Part shown: positions 11,790-24,490 of the stretch, piece by piece
Layout of the letters: each line of letters starts with the position of its first letter
Numbering within the stretch: the stretch's first letter is position 1
Origin: Onchocerca lupi
Lineage: Eukaryota; Nematoda; Chromadorea; Rhabditida; Onchocercidae
NCBI GenBank assembly: GCA_028564675.1
Contig: JAOVVO010000024.1
Span: forward strand, 1-64,000
Reading direction: 5' to 3'
DNA length: 64,000 nt
Program-made: the position numbers and the translations under genes
Notes under the pieces: model-generated
Told to the model about the DNA's origin: nothing
The model's input: the letters and a program-made list of their open reading frames with translations, nothing else
Databases searched by the model: none

Positions 11790-14596
11790 TTAAAGAAAAT
11801 TTCTCATAAATCTCACCTGCGAATTGATTAACAATTTCTCACATTCATTTTTGATAATCTGCAAAAAAAGTGCTAATTATTAGTTTGGTACGCAATCAGT
11901 AAAGATATAAAAAATTTTCAACTTTTAAATTTAACTGAAATGATCATATAGTATGTCCATTACACTATCAAATCATTTCTGATTTAATTATTTGCAAAAA
12001 AAAAAGAAATAATTGAATACCGAAATATTTTTTGCTTCCTCTTTAAGTTCTTGAATTTGCTTTTTAAATTCTTGCATCTCCATCTGAAAAAGAAATCAGT
12101 AATGATCAGCTATTTTGGAAAATAGTCACAAATGATCCGCTTTTATGTATCTTATTTCATCTTTCACTAAGAATGTGTAAATGTTTTAGCGGAGTTTAAA
12201 GAATCAAGTCAATTATAAGTCAATTATACACCATTACAATAAAATTATCTGCAAGAAAGAATTATACTATCATTCTAGCGGAATTTAAAGAATTATAAAA
12301 ATAAGATAATCAGTAAATAAGATACCTGACATTGAAAGAAATGACTTTGAAAACTGGAATCTGAAAATGTACATACCGAAATTTCACTTCTAAACAATGC
12401 ATCTAAGCTATTTTTGTAAACAAAATTCTAATACTGGAAGAGATGATAATAAGACTTTTTGTAGTGAAAGGAACAGAATTTGTTAAGAAAAAAACGCGGT
12501 ATTTAATTTTGATTCAAAATTACAGAAGGGAATCTGGAAGACTTATCTTTTTCATCGTTAAATTGTTTTCCATCTGTTGTCACTCCAGCCAAACACTTTC
12601 TTAACGTTTCCTGAAATATTTGCGAAAATAGAAAAAAATTAAGAACTTTTAAAGAACATAATAATTAAATTTATATAGTAAGGATTTTCAAACTTCTACT
12701 TTTAATCTACATAGAACATGTAGCTAATAGACTAGTACTAGTTTCAAGAATTCCTAATAATAATATCATTGCGACTCTATAAAATCTGAATACAACATGT
12801 TGTAAAAGTTGTGAAAGTAGAATGTTATCAGAACATGCTCAGAGCTTTAAGCATGATTAAAATAATAGTTCAAATCACTCAATTTTAATTGTAGCCAAGG
12901 AGAGATCTTATTCTTGTAATATGAAAAGCCTCTTACTCTCCTTGAACAAACCACTTAAGTTTTGCCTGCCATAAAATATGATGGAATAATCGGGTAACAC
13001 TGATGATAAGTGCGAGATGTCAATTGCAAAATAAATAAGATTTTATTTCGATGTACATAAACTTCATTACATCTCTTATTACTGCGCAATATAGGGCATA
13101 TATGAACAATTCTTCGAAAGATGCTCACAGAGAAAGTGGTTGAATCATTCACTTTAATCTAATTGTTAATTACTTACTTGAAAAATATAAGCATTCTCTT
13201 CAAATAAAAAGAATTACTTCAGCTAAATTGCAAGTAGTTACAGAACATGCAAATTTTCTTACCTTACAAACTAACCGCTCTACTTCATCATTTTTTCGTT
13301 TTTCACTGTTTTCTAAATAAAATAAAATATTTCTTATAGAATTATAAAGAGTTCTTTAACAAATAATATAATACATTATTACTTCTTTTTATTTTAACAT
13401 TCTCTATAAAATTCCTATCAAGATATATTCGTATATAGCGACATGTTTAAAAAGTATGAACAAAATTAAATGAATAACTAAAAAAAAGAAACTGCGAAAA
13501 CAATTTGCAACAATTATAATATAAAATAATTAACTAGCTAGATGTCAAATGAAATTATAGGTATTAATCACCAAAATTTGGAATTTAATTCTTGCGAAAT
13601 ATTCAATTACCTTGATTTATTAATTACTGTCACCGTATTCACTATTTCTAGAACTTTCTTTCGGAACACTCTATAAAATTAGCAATTGATTACCTTCCAT
13701 AATTTGATTATATTTAGTATGCAAATCAGCCAACAATTTTTCGGCTCGATGGTTTCGCTCCATAAGTACTGTAAAAAGTGATGATAATAAAAGAAACTTG
13801 CAGAACTTATTTGGAGTATTATGCAGCAATTATACTTTAACAAAAAAAAGGCACTAAAAAATTTTTCTGCAAAATCACTTAATCTTATTCAGGATAAATT
13901 TTAGCTTGATTTTACACCATTAGAAATCAGGGTGAAGGATTATAGAAAAAATGAATAGCGCATTTTTTCGGGGTGTTAAAAAGATTCCCTACTAATTACG
14001 ATGATAAGCAATCAATGGATCAAAATGGAAGATGTATCTTTTATCAGTCCTTATGATGTTCTGAGTCATTAGCCCAAAATTTACAAATTTTGTTTCTCAT
14101 TACTTAGACCTTAGCTAAAATGCTTTTAAATCAAATAAACATGCTTTTAATCAAACAAATATTAGTCCAGTAACTGATGATATCTCATTATAAGGCACTA
14201 CACAGTAAAACAGAGGTTCGTTCGATCGCTTTCCTCAAAAAAGAATAGGAGTATGAGAATACTTTGACGAAATATTAAAAAGAACGCTAAAAACTCGCTT
14301 TAGCCGGCGAAAATTGAAAAACTTCGCTGTTTTCTGTTCCAGTTTTCTATCTCAATACAGTAAATATATATTTTTGCAAACATATCCTTTATTTAATGCG
14401 TAAAACACAAAAAACTTCACTTACGCTGTAATTGTGCGCTCAAACCGCCCGAATGTACCACTAATTTCGAATATTTGTCAGCTAAATAAGCATAGTTTGA
14501 GTGATATTTCTTATACTGAGCAGTATAAAGCAATAAGAATATAACCAATAAAACACCCACAACAAGGCGCAACCACAACACTGCACGCAAATTCAT
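11790..14596 (-). CDS. Single-pass membrane protein with coiled coil
   Basis: Six exons read leftwards in perfect phase: 14596-14425, 13768-13694, 13312-13263, 12610-12524, 12083-12021 and 11858-11790, about 171 residues. Residues about 3-24 (LRAVLWLRLVVGVLLVIFLL) form a membrane anchor with a short basic N-terminus, giving a type II topology. The rest is charged and heptad-like: MERNHRAEKLLADLHTKYNQ, ENSEKRKNDEVERLVCK, a central KCLAGVTTDGKQFNDEKD and MEMQEFKKQIQELKEEAKN. Overall this looks like a small Golgi/ER coiled-coil protein such as the GOLM1/GOLM2 group, but I see no diagnostic motif, so that is a suggestion. The last exon may instead end at a GTGAGA donor (11817) and continue further left. 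The gene is divergent from CNOT2. Confidence 0.6.
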
Positions 14597-17500
14597 CCCA
14601 TATTTGAGACACTAAAATCATCCATTAAATGAGTAAACAAGATTTGGAAGAAATCATAGAACCAGCTATCAAATTGTCCCATTTGCTCTTTCAACGGAAA
14701 TTTAATCAAATTATGCATTTTATATTATACATATTCAATGATTTAATGTGAATTTTTAACGGTCCTCCCAAATATATCATAAGAGTTCATTTAAAAAAAA
14801 AAAAAAAAAGAAAAGAAAAACTGATTCTTAATTTCCTTCTCATGGATAATCTTCAAATGGAATATCAAAAAAAGGCCTAACGGAAAATGAATTTTGGATT
14901 TGATTCGATGCAAGTTTGAAAGTTTCGCAACGCACTAATTAGGATATAACTAGAATTTAAGGCTTCGAATAAATATAAGAATTAATTGGAGTTAGTAAGC
15001 AAAGGAATAGGATAGAGAGCTGCAACAATCGACGTATTTGAATGTGTGCCAGGAACGGATAGATGCTCATGTTCGATGCTAACCACAACTCATGGCATAT
15101 TCGCCCGCGCTGTGATATGCACCCTCCGCGGCATATTGAAGGGACAGGCAGAGAAGAGATGTCGAAATAACATAAGAGGGTCGAAGAAGAAAAGTGAGTG
15201 ACAACTGTATGAAGTGAAAGAGTTGCTGATTTGTGGTGATCAGCATTTGACGAGAAGCGAGGTATGACAGATGACTTAGTGGGTTTTTTTAGTAGTTGCT
15301 GGATTTCGGGGTAGAGACGTTACGGACGTGGACTTGGCTAACTTGTGACCAATCCGGGGTTAAAGTTCAGGACTGTAGGGTAGGATCGATTAAGGTCGCA
15401 TGATCATTTCAGTTTTTGCTGACACACAATTCTTTCGATGTTGTTTACAACAACGTATGAGCTTCATTCTCTTTGCTGTACTCCTCATCCCTTAATAATT
15501 CAAGAAAAGGTACTCAGTGATGGGACGTACTGAAAGGTACACTGGAAAGATTCAGGTTGATAGTTATGGTTATGTTGACTCTTTCGTTATCATCTATCAC
15601 TTATCACTCAACGGTTTCATCCATCAATTCAACTTTATGCAGAATTTTCAGAATAAAAATCGAAGTTCCATTCCTTATTCCCTTTTCATTCTTTTTTCCC
15701 GTCTAATATTGGGAAGCATGTATTGAATTTATTAGCAGAATGCATGATGCTCTGTCTAGTTTTGTATATCCATAGAGATGCGCAGTAATCTTCGTACTTT
15801 CATGTTTAATTCATTGAATTAGTTAGAATAAAAGAACTGAAATTATTAGTGTTTAGTAAGCCTTTTCTCATTTTGTTTTGCCTGCTAGAAGTATTATAAA
15901 ATACTGACTGACTTGTCAAGATATTTCACTTGCTAGGTAGTACTTCGTAAGCATTGCATTAAAAAAAAAATATTTGTGGTAAAGATGCTGTAAACTAGCA
16001 TTGTATTTTGCCACTATTCAAAAATTTCTTTGTTAATGGAAAACTACTGATAGAAGGGTGAAAATCTGACAGCATAGGTGAAGCAGCGTTTTCCATTATA
16101 GTAAGACATTTTCCATATTTCATCAGTTACTTTCGAAATCTCTTATTCGAATTATTATGTTTTTAAACTGTTTCTTCTTATTTATTTGCTTGTTTAGTCA
16201 TAAAATTTTTTAGCATTGAATATTTATAACTCATGTTATTATACCTTAATATTCGTATAACAACATCTTGTATCGGAATGTGTTGTTTCAATAATGTATC
16301 CTAGTTTTTATCGGTCACTATTTCAAGATTAGCATCTTTACGATGTACCTTTAAGTCTGAATATAGTTGTTGGTATTACTTTTTTTATGTTAACAACACG
16401 TTGAAGCATTGACAACATTTACAGTTTTTTTTAATGATATTTTGTTTTAAAGGATTATCTTGTTCGCTTATTTGAAGACTTAGAGCTATTAAGTTCTCAC
16501 CAAAATATCCAGTTGAAATGGGATCATGATATTTTATTTTATAAAAGTTGGAAGTTTGGAATATTCTGGTTTTGAATCGTTATAGACAAAAAAAAAAAAA
16601 AAAAAAAATAGCACATCTTTCCTTTTTGTTGTCTTGAAAAGGACAAGATTGGTTGATTTATACAAGTTCCATTTTCTTGCCATATAGTTTTAGTTGGTTA
16701 CTGTATTATTGCTACAACTACTTAAAAAAACAAAACAAAGAAAAATATATATACGAAATATTGGAAAATATATACGAAAGCACATACGACATGCTGAAAT
16801 GCAGGATGAGACTAATTATCCATTTAGTTAGTAATCGTCATCGACTAATGATGCTATCGAGTTGAAAAATTCGAACTTCCAAAGTCATTACTATATTTGA
16901 AACGTGAATATTTGCAGTGTTTGACAATCACTGTCTAGTATACATCAATCCCAAATTTATCATATGCAACGCACTGATTTAGGGAGCGAACTAATAACGA
17001 AAGAAACTCGTACAGACGGCCGATCAACTTTTGAAACGAGATATGTTTTGGTCACAAATGATCAACAAAAGTAGTTTATAGATGGTTGAGATCTGAAGAA
17101 CTGTCGCATATCAATCATTCATTCTCTAAAATACTCAGCAATCTTAGTCCAGATCGTGACCCATTACTACTCAGTATATGCTCTCTCTTCAGATTTGTCA
17201 TGTAGACGTTTGGATTAAGATTACAACAAGTTTTGGCTTTCGATAAAAATTGCTATAATGAATTTCGCGGAAGAACGATAGGAAATTTACATTTTATTAG
17301 ATTCGCTGAATGTGCGTTGCATTCAGAATGATTGTCAATTGTGTTTCGGTCATCCTAGAACTGAGTATCGGCCCTTATATCAGTTTGAAATGTATTTACC
17401 TAATTATTTAAAATAACCTATATATTTATAAAGATTTGTATATGTTGCAAAATTTTATGCGGAAACAGATATAAATGAATTGTGGTTAGGAAGAAATTTG

Positions 17501-17776
17501 TATTTTTTCTTGTTATGCGAATTATTTTTTATGTTCGAGTTACTTCCCATGATCATCTAGTAATGATGATAATTAGCATATATGATGGTAGTTATTGAAA
17601 AAAGTGAATTATTGTTAGCCAACAATAAACGTAACTGTTAAATGTCTTGAAGTATGAGCTGTTAAACGTCGAGAAGTATAAGTGTTGTTTATTATAAGAA
17701 GTGCTAAAAAAATAAAAGCTCATGTTTTGCAGAATAATATCATACATATGTTTGAATATACGAGTGAGTGAGCTCG
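14597..17776. other. Divergent promoter region and CNOT2 5' region
   Basis: This 3.2-kb stretch lies between the starts of the minus-strand coiled-coil gene and CNOT2. The part at about 15030-15400 is noticeably richer in G and C than its surroundings and is a good candidate for a shared promoter or a non-coding first exon. A short open frame (ATG 15520, twelve codons, then GT) could belong to an alternative leader, but it does not splice in frame to the CNOT2 start. The rest has only short, motif-free frames and an A run near 16589-16609. Confidence 0.4.
17721..17776 (+). promoter_or_regulatory. Probable trans-splice site and short uORF of CNOT2
   Basis: A strong acceptor, CATGTTTTGCAG, ends at 17732, 44 bases before the proposed start at 17777. 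No upstream exon can be joined here without meeting a stop in all three phases, which supports spliced-leader addition. Between the acceptor and the start, an ATG at 17748 opens a seven-codon upstream frame that ends in TGA, so translation of the main frame would need leaky scanning or reinitiation. Confidence 0.5.
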
Positions 17777-20700
17777 ATGAGCATTAGTGGAGGTATATTG
17801 GCTGATCGTAATCGACTTTCATCTCAATCATCAACACCATCAACTTGTCGTAATTCGCTAATTCCTCCGGAAAACGTTATTAACGACTCGGAATTCCCAT
17901 CCCTAGGGGTACGCTCCTCACCCTCCTCAACGTCTTCTACATTTAATTCTTTACCGACCACCAGTAATTACTCCTCTTCACCACATGTACCGCAAAATCA
18001 TCTTTTTACAAAAGACGTCTACAATGCTCTGCAACGAACCCCTTACGGTAAGTTATTTTATTCAGAAAATAGCATCCAACAAGTAGGGGACGATAACTAC
18101 CGAAAATTTCACTATCGGAAAGTAGGCTTCAACAAATGGCCATATATTGTTGATGTAATTCTTCAACTGATCTAACCGAAAGTCGTCATAAAGCTATGCA
18201 ATGAATAAGGATAGACAAACTAATGGGAATAATTACATTTTTCAGTTCATATCGATGACAGTGCTGTACTGATATCCTAATAATTTTTTGTAATCTTGTA
18301 AGAAGGTGTATTCTGTTTGAAACATAGAAATTTCATTTTCCAGTGACCGTTAATTTTCTCAACTGTCCTTTTCATTCGGAGGTGATACAAACTGAATCCT
18401 ACATACTAACAGTATGCTGTGATATGGTTGAAATTTCGAGTAGGGCACTTAACATAAGAGTAGGGCATTCAACTTTATAATCAATGCTTGAAAGTGAAAT
18501 ATAAGATAAGTAGGTCATGCAGATGCTTACTATTTGGTGACAAAAAATCTTGCAGAGAAAGTTGGTTATAGAAGTATTGTAATTATAATACATAAAATAA
18601 AAATTATAACGGATGAAACATGATTGGATAAACGATTTTTCCAACCATTCAGTTTTATTCCTTATAAGAAATTTTTAAAATTGGATAAGATGAAGAAGAG
18701 ACATAAGGGATGTATGATAATTGCGTCTTACATTTCTATGGATTTACGCAGTTTGTAGAGGAATTCCCTACTATATTTGTTCGACTTCAAAGTTCTGCAA
18801 TAAAAAAAATCTCTCAAGACTTCCACGTGCTTTATAATTTAGATTTATGTTCTAACTGACGCCGAATGTTTATTTTCTCTTTCGACATAGAATTCGAAAC
18901 TTTTATGGTTATTTGATGATTAAAATGACTGCCTATTATATAATAATGACAATATTGAATTGCCCTTTTTTTAGCTAGTTGATGGTGTATTCGTATGGTA
19001 TATTGCTTGAGGCTACAAATAAGTCCATCTCCGAATACTTGCTAAAAAAAAAAATGGGCTACGTTTGGGAAATGAAATATTACCATGAGCCTTTCCTATT
19101 TATTCTGCTTTATTTTTTTTTTTTTAAATACTTGTTGTAGGCCGCATTTTGCCCATGTATTACATTATTAAGATAAACAAACATGAACATTGTTCGTTTA
19201 GAACATAACTACAGCAGTGATCTCTATGAAGACATACTGAGGAACCAAAACTTGATTACTTTCCGTAGTAGCTATTTTATATGAGGAAAGATCAGATTCA
19301 ATTAAAATAAATTAAATTTGGTATTAAACTCAAACTCAATAATAGATTGTAAATCAGATTTCGAAAATTATGAAAAGAAAAAACTAATTTAAGTTAATAT
19401 GGAATTTGCTCCATCTATCGAGCAATTCGGTTTGGAGCTGTTTTTGTTTTGTTCGACTTATTTTTCCAAAATTAGGTACATACAACAATCATTTCCTTCC
19501 TAGCAAACGATACCTCTTCTTTCATTGTCATCAAAAACCATCAGTTCACTTCGAGAGACAAGATTACAGCTATTTCTCGGAATTCAAATCTTAAACAGAA
19601 ATTTACTGTTTCTGGAAATAATTTATATGTTAATCCCTAAACTCAATGTATTGACGGAAGGACGAAGTTTACTCGGGGATTGGATAAAATTTCAAAAGAA
19701 TGATATTATGATATATCGATTGTCATCTGATCCATTGTGTACAGTAAAAGGTGCTACACTGTAAAGTACCTAGATTTAGTTTCAGAAAATAGATGGGAAA
19801 TAGACGTAAAGCTCTAAAACTTCAAGTAAATATTTATTTATCATGGACCTTAAGAACTTTGCTCCAAAATTTGAAAATTGCAATATTTGTAGCGAATTTG
19901 ATGCGAACAAGTGATGGAAATTCGCTATCGGCACAGAACGTCGAGTTCCGTATCCAGAACGAGGATTTCCCTGCGCTACCTGGTGCCAATCATTTGGAGA
20001 ATAGGCAGACTCATGTAAGGACTGTATGTCCTCGTATTATTTTTAAATTCTTCACAGACTTCAGACTGATCATTGTTCGTAAAAGCGAACAATGAATTTC
20101 TTGTTTTGTATGCAATATATAACTGCGTAGAGTTTTCTGTTTTTCTGATTTTCACTTTATTCTATAAAATGGCATTTTTTGCTGATAGGATGATATTTGT
20201 TTAATTTTCTTGTTAACAGCTAATTTCTTTTTTCATTCTACTATAGAAAATTTGATTTCGAAGTTAAAATTAAATAAAATAATTTGCAGACAAATAATAT
20301 CGATGGACTCGCATCAGAAACAAGGTACTCCGAGAGATCAAACACGGAGACGAAAACAAGTATCCAGACATTTCCGGATGGTTAGCTTTTAAAAGATATA
20401 CGTTTTGAAGCAAGTTAATCTAGTGAAAAAAAAAAAAAACGAGAACTGCAAACCAGTCAGAAAAGAAATCACAATTTTTTTTCAATTTCATATTTGGGAT
20501 ATCCATTATTATTGATCGGTGACTTTGAGACAATATAAAGCCTAGTTCTACATTTTGTGTCAAGATATGAATATATACATCTGGAGTAAAGAGTAATTCA
20601 AGAGTAGAATATGATATAATGAAGACATCAGTGAAAAACATAGTCTGTACTAAACAATACAGCTAATATTTCATTGTTATGTGTTGTAATAGTTTATGCA

Positions 20701-22741
20701 GTGATGTTAAAATATAAAATTCTGAAATATTTTGTCATCACTTTAAGAAATTGCAGGTACAGTGAAGAATATTCCAGCAGGTATGTTAAGTGACCAATTT
20801 GGTATGGCCGGATTGTTGACGTTTTTACGAGCAATTGAAAGTGATCCTGCTATTGTTGCACTTGCTCTTGGTCATGATTTGACAACTCTTGGACTAAATT
20901 TAAACTCCACTGAGTAGGATTTGTTTCGAATTTTCTGTTGGATTTTGATTATTGATAGTGTTCATTTTTAAGGAAATTTAATAATGATTACTTTTCCTAC
21001 ATATTTATTTGACATTAAAATTACCAAAAATTTGGTCCGGTATCAGCAAAATATGTATTTCTTAGAAGCAGCCTTTGTTGTTTATTATTCCTTGCTAATA
21101 AGCTATTCATCCTTGTTTGGCATAAGATAACCTAAAAGGTCTTAAAGTTCCTTCAGAAATTAAAAATTTGGTTTTGTTTAGGAGGGGAAAAAAATATGCT
21201 GTGATCTTTTAAACATATTTTTTAACCTCTTCTTTTTTTAAAAAAATTCGTAATTTTTTTATCCATAATCTTGATTTTAAATTTGCCTTCTTTGTAAGAC
21301 ATATATGAAGATATTGAAACTGATACCAAAACCGATTCATCATTGAGGAATAAAGTTGAATCGAAATTTATTGATTATCTATGTCGAAGACGATCTGAAA
21401 CTAAAATTTCTTAATTTTAAAGAAGTAACTTCAATTTCGACAGATTTATAGTTTCTCATATCCACAATCTATTAGTTCCAGGCGAAACATTTATGCAACG
21501 TTTGGAGGACCATGGGCAGATTATCCATGTCGGATACAAGATTTGGAAGCAAAGGCTGGTTTTTAATTACTCTTAATGTTTAATGATTGTGGTATCTTTC
21601 ATATTATTTATCAGTTTTTTTTGTGTGCTTTGTTTTAAATTTCATAGGTTTTCTTTGTATGATTTTCAAAATATTCCATTTTTTGTTCTAATTAAACCAT
21701 AAGGCATTTTAGGTGCCGGAGGAATATTTAACGAATGCTTCGATTCGAGATAAACTGCCGAATATCAAATTGAGCAAGTTGTCGGAGGATGTGCTGTTCT
21801 ACCTCTTTTATAATTGTCCGGGCGAAGTTTATCAGGTCGCCGCTGCTAGTGAGCTGTAAGTTTTCTAAACAAGTAAGGAATATTAATTTATCAGATTAAA
21901 AACTATGCGGTCAATTTATCGAAAATCAATTCAGCAACGATGATGACCATGCTTACCATGCACGGTCGCTAATAGTCTCTCATTAAGTTTGTTTATTTTT
22001 ATCTGTCTCAGACTTGCTTCAAGTTTTCGAAGTTATTTTTGCAGTCTTTGTTTAGTTAATTTATGTAAATTCGATTCAGGTTTTCTGCTTTAAACTTTAA
22101 ACTTTGAAATTAGTAAGTCTCGGATTTGTGTCTCTGGATCCTTTTTGTTTTCAGGTACAGTAGGGATTGGCGGTTCCATAAAAGTCAACGTGTATGGCTA
22201 ACGCGATCGCAGTATGGAGGTGTCAAGGAGCAGACATCAACATATGAAAAGGGGTCCTACAATGTGTTCGATCCTGTACAATGGCGGAAAGTAATACATT
22301 TTCTAATATTTAGAGATTTGCTTGCAGAAATATATGTCATTTATATCTATTTATTTTTTACTTTAGTTGATTTGAATCTGCAAATATAAAATTTTGATTT
22401 GATTTCCCCATTTCCGATAGTCTAACTATTTGATACAAAGGACTTCCTAATAAGCAACTAAATCAAAAAAGAATTTGGTAACATGCATAATGCGGACAGT
22501 AGATATTCTGTTATCTAGTTTATAGTCATATTCTTAGAAAACCAACCAGGACTTGATCGCTGATTGCTTGTTTCTTGGTACTTTTAGAGTATTAATCACT
22601 TCATTTTAGATTCCGAGAGATATGACGTTAGAGTACAAAGAGCTTGAGGAACGACCGAAATTGCCTCAATCCCTGCAGCAGTCAGGTCAGCCACAAGTCG
22701 CACAGTCATCCTCTGCAGTTGCTTCTCAAAATGTTTCATAG
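17777..22741 (+). CDS. ntl-2: CNOT2/NOT2, CCR4-NOT complex subunit
   Basis: Eight exons join in phase: 17777-18047, 19893-20014, 20290-20380, 20757-20913, 21482-21554, 21713-21855, 22155-22290 and 22610-22741, giving 374 residues. CNOT2 scaffolds the CCR4-NOT deadenylase, pairing with CNOT3 and docking on CNOT1. Family landmarks appear in order: LADRNR (about 8-13), NEDFPALPG (about 113-121), SIQTFPDG, IPAGMLSDQFGMAGLLTFL (about 167-185), DLTTLGLNLNS, FGGPWAD, VPEEYLTN, then the NOT box with EDVLFYLFYNCPGEVYQ, RDWRFHKSQRVWLTR, TYEKGSYNVFDPVQWRK and IPRDMTLEYKELEERPKLP. It is shorter than the human protein (about 540), mostly in the N-terminal region. Intron 5 has a GC donor. A Q/S-rich tail follows the NOT box. 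A polyadenylation signal lies at 22898. The intron of 1.8 kb after exon 1 could hide another small exon. Confidence 0.93.
21555..21712 (+). other. GC-AG intron in CNOT2
   Basis: The exon ends GAA GCA AAG and is followed by GCTGGT. The next exon starts after TTTTAG with VPEEYLTN. Phase 0 and the known family alignment allow no GT donor here: the nearest GT breaks the frame. The homologous exon of the downstream copy has the same length (73 bases) and ends GTT AAG followed by GTTGGA, showing directly that this is a GC substitution at a conserved donor. Confidence 0.8.
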
Positions 22742-22897
22742 TTGCCAACCTTTTCAATGTTGACCAACCTTTGACAATGCACGCTTCTGTTCCATTTCCA
22801 TCCATTAGTCATCTCTTGTAAAAAAGTTTGCTCTGCTGCCGACAGATCATTTAGATTTCAAAAGACTTTGTATTTTCTTGAATGAAGTCTTCCGTGA

Positions 22898-22903
22898 AAT
22901 AAA
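22898..22903 (+). terminator. AATAAA polyadenylation signal of CNOT2
   Basis: A canonical AATAAA lies about 157 bases after the CNOT2 stop codon, a reasonable distance for a nematode 3' UTR. Cleavage is presumably within the next 10-30 bases. Confidence 0.5.
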
Positions 22904-24470
22904 ATTAATCGTGCAGTCAAATATACATACTCACCATTTATTCCCTCGTACTGATCGAAGAAACAGGAAAAAATTCACATTTAAATCCGAAACCTTTTTT
23001 GTATGTTTTCTTGCTACGTTGTTATTTGCAATAAACACTTCTCATTAGATTTGTTGTTTTGCACTGAAGTCATTGAAGAAATAGGTGCAAAGTCGCTTAT
23101 AATAAGGCAAAGATTATTTTCCGTGTTGAATCATTTTCGTTGAATATATCCCAAGCATCTTTTTGTTTATTTTGTGGAAGAGAAAGATCGGAAGATCAAA
23201 TGTGAAGAATCAGAAAGCATGGGTATTTTGTAAACATCAATAAGTGCAAAAACTTGTTCTGGTGTACGACGCTGCATACTTTGTGTCCTCTCGCTTCAGA
23301 TTTTATGGCTAATTAACTTGTGCAGATTAGAATGCTGGGAACATTCTGATAATCGTGAAATCTACAACTTCACACCTTACAAAATGAAGATTTCGACATC
23401 GTTAGAATTGCTTTATAAAATGCTGAATATATTGCAAAATGGCCATGAAAAAGACTGAAGAAATTGCGAAAGAAAAATAAACTTTTCAAACTTCATGTGG
23501 ATATAGAAAAAACTACCTCTATTTTCAAGATCAATTATCTCAAGTCAATGACAATATTTATTAGAAAGTTTCAAAAAGAAATTTAGCTCGAAAGATACTG
23601 CTATGTAAAATTTTTTGCCAGGAAATTCCTATAAAACACAATATTTTAAGCATATTTAAATGTATATTTCGCTCCTTCATTGTAGGTAGATCTCTTTTCG
23701 AGAAAAACGGTATTTTTTGTGAACATTTCCCGAAGATTTCTTAGAGATTTCTTGCTTTCATTGTTGCTTTGAAAAAGCGACGAATCTTGTTGTTATATTT
23801 CTAACTGATTAATTTTTCTGCAATACAACTTATTATTACTACATCATAAAGGGTAAAGTTCTTTTCATTTTCTCATTATTCAAATTCTGCGATCTCGATA
23901 ATTCATCTGTAGAATTAAAACGAACTCAACCAATGGTGATAATCGAATGATCGCAGCTTTAGAAGTCACAATCTTAGCTGGTTCCTTTTTTTTCGCCGAA
24001 AAATTTTTCGGTAATTATCGATTCCAAAATTCTGTTGGCCCATCATCCCAAATTTAAAATCATCCCAAATTTCATATTGGTCCATCATTCCAAATTTAAA
24101 AAAATATTTTGCAGATCTCACAATAATTAAAATTTCACTTGTTACATTTTATTCTTGAAACGTTACATTCAGTAGGCGGTCTGTAGATGATAGCAGTGGT
24201 GATTATTTTAGTCTGTAGTCTAGAAGAAAATAAATCCTGAAATGGGTTGTTCCAGAAGGATATTTTGGAAAATTATGTTAAAGAAAAATGCCTGTAATCA
24301 AATGATCTTTTTGAGAACCAAATTTGGATAGTTGAGGTTGATGAAAATTTGTAAATTAGAGGAAGATTGGATTGTACGATAAAATTCTAAAATCAAAGTA
24401 CAAAGTAGCAGATATACTGATTTAAAATTGTTTAATGTTTATGCTAAAAGAGAAAAGTTCGAGTACTTGC
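22904..24470. other. Spacer between the two CNOT2 copies
   Basis: No coding exon is recognisable here. It should contain the promoter of the second copy unless both are transcribed together. There is a small internal repeat at about 24040-24100, where CCCAAATTT, a variant of CCATCATCC and the reading AAAT recur. Confidence 0.4.
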
Positions 24471-24472
24471 AG
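24463..24472 (+). promoter_or_regulatory. Acceptor upstream of the CNOT2-like start
   Basis: TACTTGCAG ends at 24472, 18 bases before the ATG at 24491, and is followed at once by an in-frame TAG. A cis-spliced upstream coding exon would therefore run into a stop, so this is best read as a spliced-leader addition site that fixes the start of the second copy. Confidence 0.5.
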
Positions 24473-24490
24473 TAGATTCCGACTCAAATT

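Noticed and set aside
15520..15555. Short first coding exon of CNOT2 (MGRTERYTGKIQ)
   Set aside because: No acceptor upstream of the CNOT2 start can accept it without an in-frame stop, including a TGA at 17765.
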